NCBI GenBank assembly: GCA_036675345.1
Contig: JAKFFE010000005.1
Coordinates: 92,505 to 156,504, forward strand
DNA from: JALYOC01 sp036675345
Lineage (GTDB): Bacteria > Myxococcota > Myxococcia > Myxococcales > Myxococcaceae
Reading direction: 5' to 3'
DNA length: 64,000 nt
Shown: positions 58,673 to 64,000 of the stretch, in pieces
Layout: the number at the start of each line of letters is the position of its first letter
Position numbering within the stretch: position 1 is the first letter of the stretch
Notes under the pieces: model-generated
Database searches by the model: none
What the model was told of the DNA's origin: nothing
What the model saw: the letters and a program-made list of their open reading frames with translations, nothing else
Translations under genes and position numbers: made by a program

Positions 58673-60775
58673 CTAGACCCGGAACCGGCGGACTTCTGCG
58701 CGCAGGACCTCCGCCTGCTTCTGCAAGGTCTCGATCGCCTCCTCCAGCTGCCGGGAGGAGCGGGTCTGCTGCTCGGCCACCGTCTTGATCGCCTCCACCG
58801 CCTTGAGCACCTGCTCGCTGCCCTGGGTCTGCTCGGTCTGGGCGCGGTTGAGGTGCTGGACCATCTCGTTGATGCTCTCGATGGAGCGGGTGATCTGCTT
58901 GCTGCCGTGCGCCTGCTCCTGGGTGCTGCGCTGCACGTGGCTGGTGATCGCCTTCATCTTCTCCGCGGAGGAGATGATCTGCTCGCTGCCCCGGGCCTGT
59001 TCGTTGGTGGCCTTGGAGATCTGCTGCACCGACTCGGCGATCCGCTGCACCGCGGTGGTCACCGACTTGGAGCCACGGGCTTGCTCCACCGTGGCCCGGG
59101 CGATGGCCTTCACCATCAGGGTGGACTTGTTGGCGCTCTCCGAGATCTTCTTCAGCGCGCTCTCCGCCTCCCGCCCCAGCTGCACCCCCTCCTCCACGTT
59201 GCGCACGCCCTGGTTCATCGCCAGCACCGCGTTGCGCGACTCCTCGGTGACCCGGCGGATCAGCTCGGCGATCTCCTTGGTGGAGACCCCGGTGCGCTCG
59301 GCCAGTTCCTTGATCTCCTCCGCCACCACCGCGAAGCCCTTGCCGTGTTCGCCAGCCTGGGCGGCGATGATCGCCGCGTTGAGCGCCAGGAGATTCGTCT
59401 GCTCCGCCACGTCGTCGATCACGTCGATGATGTTGCCGATCTCGCCGATCCGACGGCCCAGGCTCTCGATCACCGTGGAGGCGCTACGGGAGCTATCCTT
59501 GATCTTGTCGATGCCGGTGAGCGTCTTCTGCAGCGCCTCCACCCCGGAGACCGCGTCCTGGGTCACCTGTTCGGAGAGCCGCGCGGTCTCATAGGCGTTG
59601 GTCTCCACCTGGTTGATCGAGGTGTCCATCTCGCTGATCGCCGAGGAGGTCTCCTCGGTGGAGGACAGCAGCGCGTCCACGTTCTTGGCCACCTCCTTGA
59701 TCGAGTAGGTCATCTCCTCGATCGCGCTGGTGGTCTCCTGCACCGAGGCCGCCATCGCCTGGACGTTCTCCGCCACCTCGTCGTTGGTGGCGGCCATCTG
59801 CATGATCGAAGAGCTGCTCTCCTCCGCCGACTGGTAGAGGACCTCCACGTTCTCCGCGATCCCCCGCAAGGTGGCCAGCATCTCCACCATCGAGGAGGAG
59901 GTCTCCTCCACCCGGGAGAAGGTGGTGGAGGCGCCGGCGGAGACCGCGTTGCCGGTGCGGGAGATCTGCTCGATCACCTGGGCCACGCCCTCGGAGACCC
60001 CGCGGATCCGGCTGACCGTCTCCCGCAGCGAGGAGGAGATCCGGTTCAGGGCCTCGGCCAGCCCGCCCAGCTCATCCTGGGAGATCTCCTCCACCCGGGA
60101 GGTGAGGTCCGCCTCCGAGAGCCGGGAGGCCATCCCCATCATCCCCTTCAGCGGCCGGAGGATGAAGCGGCGGGAGATCCACCACACCGCCAGCAAGAAG
60201 AGGATGAAGGCGCCCAGGAACGCCAGCAGCACCGTCCGCTCCAGCGCCTCCACCACGGTGACGTTGGCGCTGCCGTCCATCCCCACCAGCACATAGGCCA
60301 GGGGGCGGCCGCGGTCGTCCTTGAGGAGTTCGGCGACCAGCACGTCCTGTTCGGGGAGGCGGAGCGCGTTGGGGTGGCGCTCGTCGCGGTGGGTGCGGGC
60401 GGCGTCGGTGAGGGTGGCCTGGTCGGTGCGGTTGCCCCGGGCCAGCACCCGGCCCTCGGGGTCCACCACCCCGGCGAAGCGGACCTCCCGTTCGGAGGCC
60501 AGCTTGTTGAGGGTCTCCAGGGCGGGCTTGGCGTCCACCTCCATGCCGCTGACCGCGACCTGGTCCCGGACCTCCTGGGCGATGGTCCGCCCGCGCATCT
60601 GGAGCCGCTCCACCAGGAAGCGTTCGGTCTGGGCGGGAACCACCACCCACAGGATTCCGAAGGTGACAATCAGTGCGATCGTGAACGAGCTGAAGATCGC
60701 GCTCTTGAGACCAAGCTTTCGAGCGGGACGCGCCAAGGCCCGGTGACTGTAGGGACCGAACGACGGACAGGGCAA
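58673..60775 (-). CDS. methyl-accepting chemotaxis protein
   Basis: The protein has up to 700 residues. One N-terminal membrane helix (SAIFSSFTIALIVTFGILWV) is followed by a periplasmic sensor region of about 130 residues containing VDPEGRVLARGNRTD. A second helix (LLAFLGAFILFLLAVWWISR) follows, then a HAMP-like segment and a long signalling domain with the conserved tip IAEQTNLLALNAAIIAAQAG-like core (VAEQTNLLALNAAIIAAQAG). It ends FRV with no CheR/CheB pentapeptide. The start is unresolved: the outermost start is a TTG at 60775 and another TTG is at 60736, neither with an SD. The MFS gene begins 2 bases after its stop. It is divergent from the deacetylase gene. Confidence 0.9.
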   Translation of the reverse strand: MPCPSFGPYSHRALARPARKLGLKSAIFSSFTIALIVTFGILWVVVPAQTERFLVERLQMRGRTIAQEVRDQVAVSGMEVDAKPALETLNKLASEREVRFAGVVDPEGRVLARGNRTDQATLTDAARTHRDERHPNALRLPEQDVLVAELLKDDRGRPLAYVLVGMDGSANVTVVEALERTVLLAFLGAFILFLLAVWWISRRFILRPLKGMMGMASRLSEADLTSRVEEISQDELGGLAEALNRISSSLRETVSRIRGVSEGVAQVIEQISRTGNAVSAGASTTFSRVEETSSSMVEMLATLRGIAENVEVLYQSAEESSSSIMQMAATNDEVAENVQAMAASVQETTSAIEEMTYSIKEVAKNVDALLSSTEETSSAISEMDTSINQVETNAYETARLSEQVTQDAVSGVEALQKTLTGIDKIKDSSRSASTVIESLGRRIGEIGNIIDVIDDVAEQTNLLALNAAIIAAQAGEHGKGFAVVAEEIKELAERTGVSTKEIAELIRRVTEESRNAVLAMNQGVRNVEEGVQLGREAESALKKISESANKSTLMVKAIARATVEQARGSKSVTTAVQRIAESVQQISKATNEQARGSEQIISSAEKMKAITSHVQRSTQEQAHGSKQITRSIESINEMVQHLNRAQTEQTQGSEQVLKAVEAIKTVAEQQTRSSRQLEEAIETLQKQAEVLRAEVRRFRV

Positions 60776-60786
60776 GATTCGGATTC

Positions 60787-61806
60787 ATGGGCCCCACCGC
60801 GGTGATCACCGACCCCCTCTTCCTGGAGCACGATCCCGGCCGGCAGCACCCGGAGTCTCCCCAGCGGTTGGCCCGGATCCTGGAACTGCTGGATCAGCAC
60901 CCGCTGGCGGGCACGGTCCGGGTCGCCCCCCGCCCCGCCACCCGGCCCCAGCTGGCGGCGGTACACGCAGAGGCGCTGCTGGGTTCACTGGCGGCGCTGG
61001 ACGGGAAGACGGCGATGATCGACCCGGACACCTTCACCTCCCCTGCCAGCTACCGGGCGGCGGTGCTGGCGGCGGGCGCGGCGATCACCGCGGTGGACGA
61101 GGTGCTGGACGGGCGGGCGGCCAACGCCTTTGCCCTGGTTCGCCCCCCCGGCCACCACGCCGAGCCGGACCGGGCGATGGGCTTTTGCCTGTTCAACAAC
61201 GCGGCCATCGCCGCCGAGCACGCGCTGTCCCGGGGGCTGCAGCGGGTGCTGATCCACGACTGGGACGTGCACCACGGCAACGGGACCCAGGCGGCGTTCT
61301 ACGGGCGGCGGGAGGTGCTCTACCAGTCGGTCCACCAGTTCCCCTACTACCCGGGCAGCGGCGCCCCGCTGGAGATCGGGTCCGGGGAGGGCGCGGGCTA
61401 CACGGTGAACTGCGGGCTGCCCGGGGCGCAGGGAGACGGGGACTATGGGGCGGTGTTTGACGGGTTGTTCCTGCCCATCGCCCAGGCCTTCCGCCCGGAG
61501 CTGATCATCGTCTCCGCCGGCTTCGATCCCCACGAGGATGATCCGATCGGCGGGATGATGTTGACCGAGCGGGGCTTCGCCTCGATGTGCACCGCCCTGA
61601 TGCGGCTGGCCGAGGCCCAGTGCGCGGGGCGGATCGTGCTGCTGTTGGAGGGCGGCTACTCGTTGCCCGGCCTCTCGCGGTCGGTGCACGCCTGCCTGGA
61701 GGTGCTGACCGGCGGGAGGAAGGAAGAGTTGGTGATCGGCGGAGAGGCGGCCACGGTGCGGGCGTTGCGGGAGACACGGGACGCGGTGAGGGGGATCTGG
61801 AGATGA
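60787..61806 (+). CDS. histone-deacetylase-family amidohydrolase
   Basis: The protein has 339 residues of the class II-like acetylpolyamine/protein deacetylase family. The metal site is intact: RPPGHHAEPDRAMGFC, DWDVHHGNGTQ and the aspartate in SAGFDPHEDDP. A tyrosine equivalent would lie near the end. Substrates in bacteria include acetylated polyamines, acetoin-linked proteins and others; none can be chosen here. The ATG start has no convincing SD and lies 11 bases from the divergent chemoreceptor start. Its stop overlaps the methyltransferase start by 4 bases (ATGA). Confidence 0.9.
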   Translation: MGPTAVITDPLFLEHDPGRQHPESPQRLARILELLDQHPLAGTVRVAPRPATRPQLAAVHAEALLGSLAALDGKTAMIDPDTFTSPASYRAAVLAAGAAITAVDEVLDGRAANAFALVRPPGHHAEPDRAMGFCLFNNAAIAAEHALSRGLQRVLIHDWDVHHGNGTQAAFYGRREVLYQSVHQFPYYPGSGAPLEIGSGEGAGYTVNCGLPGAQGDGDYGAVFDGLFLPIAQAFRPELIIVSAGFDPHEDDPIGGMMLTERGFASMCTALMRLAEAQCAGRIVLLLEGGYSLPGLSRSVHACLEVLTGGRKEELVIGGEAATVRALRETRDAVRGIWR

Positions 61807-62582
61807 GTGACTACATCCACGGTGGCAGCGACGCGCGCGAGGTGGCCCGGTTGGAGAAGCAGGCCGGCTTCGTGGCGCCCTGGATGCATCCGCACCTGCG
61901 GGCCCAGCCCGGACAGCGGGTGCTGGACCTGGCTACCGGAGTGGGAGCGATGGCCGCGCAGCTGCACCGGCGCTTCCCCCAGGTGCAGCTGGTGGGGGTG
62001 GACCTGCGCCGGCCGCAGCTGCGACAGGCGCTGAGGCTGCATCCCGGGCTGACCTATGTGCAGGCGGACGGGGCGGTGCTGCCCTTTGAGGCTGGCAGCT
62101 TCGATCACGTGCATTGCTCGTGGCTGCTGGAGCATGTGCCGGATCCGGTGGCGATCCTCCGGGAGGTCCACCGGGTGCTGCGGCCGGGGGGCGAGGCGCT
62201 GTTCGTGGAGGTGGACAACGCCACCTTCCGGACCGTGCCGGTGCTGGAGGAGGTGATGGAGGTGATGCGGCTGCTGGATCAGGCGCAGCTGCGAGGCGGC
62301 GGAGATCCGTATGTGGGGCGGAAGCTGGAGGGCTACTTCCGGCAGGCGGGGTTTGCCGAGGTGCAGGCGCTGGAGGCACACCTCCACGGACATTGGGGGG
62401 ATCCGGTCCATTTCCAGGCGGTGATCGATGAGTTCGCGGAGATCTTCGAGAGCCTGGACGAGGCCCTGGGACCAGAGCGGACGGCGATCCTGCAGCGAGC
62501 GGCGGTGCAGCTCCGCGGGCTGATCCAGATTCCGAAGGGCGAGCTGCACTACCGGCCGGTGCTGTTCCGGGGGATCCGGTAG
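61803..62582 (+). CDS. SAM-dependent class I methyltransferase
   Basis: The protein has 259 residues. The SAM motif VLDLATGVGAMAAQL is near residue 40. LVGVDLRRPQLRQA gives the acidic end of strand 2, and SFDHVHCSWLLEHVPDP is the motif II-III region of UbiE-like enzymes. The C-terminal half is probably substrate specific. The acceptor is unknown. It is translationally coupled to the deacetylase gene by ATGA, so it may act on the same type of substrate or pathway. A long frame upstream of 61803 is open but lies inside the deacetylase gene and is not used. Confidence 0.9.
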   Translation: MSDYIHGGSDAREVARLEKQAGFVAPWMHPHLRAQPGQRVLDLATGVGAMAAQLHRRFPQVQLVGVDLRRPQLRQALRLHPGLTYVQADGAVLPFEAGSFDHVHCSWLLEHVPDPVAILREVHRVLRPGGEALFVEVDNATFRTVPVLEEVMEVMRLLDQAQLRGGGDPYVGRKLEGYFRQAGFAEVQALEAHLHGHWGDPVHFQAVIDEFAEIFESLDEALGPERTAILQRAAVQLRGLIQIPKGELHYRPVLFRGIR

Positions 62583-62660
62583 CGAGCCGGGCAGGTTTCT
62601 CCTGAATTATTCCAGGCCGTGGGATGTCTTTGACCCAACGCCTTCAACAGGAGTGGTTCG

Positions 62661-64000
62661 ATGCGTCGGTTCGCGTGGGTGGGGTCGTTGTCTCTCCTGC
62701 TGGCCTTGGGTTGCGTCACGACCCACACCCCCAGCAGCCCGACGGTCTACACCCCGGACCCGCCCCCGCAGCCGCGCCGACTGCTGAGCCAGGACGAAGT
62801 GGTGGTGCTGGCGCTGCAGGAGTGCTCGAACCGCCGGCTCAACTGCCGGGTCCGTGAGGCGCGGCTGTCGAGCACCATCTGGCAGGTGAAGCTGGCGGCC
62901 TACGGCCACAACAGCCGCGGCTTCGTCTACACCGATCACCAGGGCTACACCGGCCGCACCATGCGCGCCGACGTCCGGATGCGCCCCTACCCCCTGCGCA
63001 GCGGCAACTGGAACGACCCCGGGCTGGACTTCACCTTCAACGAGGATGAAACCGACGCGGGCAGCGACCAGCGGGAGCGGGAGCGGCTGGAGGCGGAGGC
63101 GCGCGAGCGTCAGCTGAGGGAGCGGCTGGAGCGCGAGCGGCTGGAGCGGGAGACCCGCGAGCGTCAGCTGCGCGACCGGCTGGAGCGGGAGCAACTGGAG
63201 CGCGAGGCACGCGAGCGGCAGTTGCGCGATCAGCTGCAGCGGGAACGCGCCGAGCGCGAGCGGCTGGAGCGGCAACGGATCGAGCAGGAGCGGCTGGAGC
63301 GGCAACGCGCCGAGCAGGCCCGGCTGGAGCGCGAACGGCTGGAGCGCGAGCAGGCGGAGCGGGCCCGGCTGGAGCGGGAGCGACTGGAGCGCGAGCAGGC
63401 CGAGCGCGCCCGGCTGGAGCGGGAACGGATGGAGCGCGAGGGACGCGACCGGGCGACCCGCGAGCGGTTGGAGCGTGAACGGCTGGAGCGCGAGAAGGCG
63501 GAGCGGGCCCGGCTGGAGAAGGAGCGCCAGGAGCGCGAGCGGCTGGAGCGCGACCGGTTGGAGAAGGAGCGGCTGGAGCGCGACCGGCTGGACCGTGAGG
63601 AGCGCGAGCGCAAGGAGCGGGCAGAGAAGGAGCGCCAGGAGCAGAAGGACCGCGAGGAGAAGGAGAAGCGCGACCGCCAGGAGCAGAAGGAGCGCGAGGA
63701 GAGGGAGAAGCGCGAGGAGAAGGAGCAGAAGGAGCGCGACCGTCAGGAGCAGAAGGACCGCGAGGAGAAGGACAAGCGCGACCAGAAGGACCAGAAGGAT
63801 CGCGAGGAGAAGGACAAGCGCGACCGTCAGGAGCAGAAGGAACGCGAGGAGAAGGACAAGCGCGACCGTCAGGAGCAGCAGGATCGCGAGGAGAAGGACA
63901 AGCGCGACCGCCAGGAGCAGAAGGACCGCGAGGAGAAGGAGAAGCGCGACCGTCAGGAGCAGAAGGACCGCGAGGAGAAGGACAAGCGCGACCGCCAGGC
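62661..64000 (+). CDS. lipoprotein with a very long charged single alpha-helix, 3' end missing
   Basis: About 446 codons are visible and the frame runs off the window. The ATG at 62661 has AGGAGTGG upstream. The signal ends in the lipobox LALGC (Cys18). Residues 19-135 hold a Pro-rich spacer and a small domain with two cysteines (LQECSNRRLNCRV). From residue about 137 to the edge the chain is almost only Glu, Arg, Leu, Gln, Ala, Lys and Asp, with one Gly and no Pro. It starts as (RLERERLEREQAERA)-type units and becomes (DRQEQKDREEKDKR)-type 14-residue units. That composition fits a stable single alpha-helix (ER/K helix), not a coiled coil. It would be an outer-membrane-anchored rod; the function is unknown. 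Confidence 0.85.
   Translation, partial: MRRFAWVGSLSLLLALGCVTTHTPSSPTVYTPDPPPQPRRLLSQDEVVVLALQECSNRRLNCRVREARLSSTIWQVKLAAYGHNSRGFVYTDHQGYTGRTMRADVRMRPYPLRSGNWNDPGLDFTFNEDETDAGSDQRERERLEAEARERQLRERLERERLERETRERQLRDRLEREQLEREARERQLRDQLQRERAERERLERQRIEQERLERQRAEQARLERERLEREQAERARLERERLEREQAERARLERERMEREGRDRATRERLERERLEREKAERARLEKERQERERLERDRLEKERLERDRLDREERERKERAEKERQEQKDREEKEKRDRQEQKEREEREKREEKEQKERDRQEQKDREEKDKRDQKDQKDREEKDKRDRQEQKEREEKDKRDRQEQQDREEKDKRDRQEQKDREEKEKRDRQEQKDREEKDKRDRQ
63069..64000 (+). repeat. ER/K-rich charged helix region with 14-residue units
   Basis: The coding repeat continues beyond the window. The left part is Arg/Leu/Glu-rich; from about 63640 the 42-bp unit encodes DRQEQKDREEKDKR with changes of one or two codons between copies. 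The near-identical later units suggest recent expansion. Confidence 0.8.

Noticed and set aside
63069..64000. Charged repeat considered as a noncoding satellite
   Set aside because: The frame is open from a good start with a lipoprotein signal through the whole repeat, and the repeat length is a multiple of three.

Overview
The window is one contiguous piece of a high-GC (roughly 70%) bacterial chromosome. The genes suggest a myxobacterium or close relative (Myxococcota). The clues are lipoproteins with long tandem Ig-like or cysteine-rich repeats, a very large low-complexity protein, a PilZ protein, a sigma-32-like factor and GTG/TTG starts. The genus cannot be fixed from the sequence. No rRNA, tRNA, insertion sequence, prophage, integrase or CRISPR array was seen. 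No gap between genes exceeds 300 bases. The gene content is chromosomal and mixed, with some unusual proteins among housekeeping genes.

Layout. 1-5 kb: the end of an M23 peptidoglycan endopeptidase, glycogen phosphorylase and a GYF-AIM24 fusion. 5-10 kb: a 1688-residue Ig-repeat lipoprotein. 10-14 kb: DNA polymerase III alpha. 14-19 kb: a ChaN/Tiki-like lipoprotein, an AI-2E-type permease, an unknown protein and a lone adenine methyltransferase. 18.7-21 kb: a lipoprotein with 15 disintegrin-like cysteine repeats. 21-25.6 kb: a succinate-semialdehyde dehydrogenase-like enzyme, then a VWA and DUF4159 pair. 25.6-27.5 kb: three small membrane or anchored proteins. 27.5-30.7 kb: a sigma-32-family factor divergent from a DEAD-box RNA helicase. 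30.8-33.4 kb: a short-chain dehydrogenase, a TonB-like protein and an XRE regulator with a zinc knuckle. 33.5-36.5 kb: glutamate dehydrogenase, a cyclic-nucleotide-binding protein and threonine ammonia-lyase in one direction.

36.7-41.2 kb holds a protein of about 1500 residues with three independent tandem-repeat families and a globular C-terminus, followed by a PilZ protein. 41.8-42.8 kb holds a rhomboid-like membrane protein without catalytic residues and a 66-residue protein. 42.9-47.7 kb on the minus strand holds a fused aconitase-family enzyme, a thiolase, a small cysteine protein and a DRE-TIM acyltransferase or lyase; the last three genes overlap by 1-4 bases or nearly abut. Two secreted lipoproteins follow: an LVIVD propeller and a HExxH metallopeptidase. 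51.8-57.3 kb is a five-gene minus-strand run: a P-domain subtilase, TatB, TatC with a loop insertion of about 145 residues, an RCK channel-like protein without a recognisable selectivity filter, and an isopropylmalate/isocitrate dehydrogenase homologue. 57.5-64 kb holds an MFS permease coupled to a chemoreceptor, a deacetylase-methyltransferase pair, and a lipoprotein that becomes an uninterrupted Glu/Arg/Lys helix running off the window.

How they may work together. The DRE-TIM enzyme, the aconitase-type enzyme and the beta-decarboxylating dehydrogenase homologue are the three activities of leucine- or homocitrate-type 2-oxoacid elongation, although they are spread over 10 kb. GDH and threonine ammonia-lyase sit either side of a cNMP-binding protein, which suggests cyclic-nucleotide-linked amino-acid deamination. 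The best candidates for undescribed biology are the multi-repeat protein at 36.7 kb, the TatC insertion, the filterless RCK protein and the charged-helix lipoprotein at the right edge. All functions are read by eye from motifs; no database search was run.
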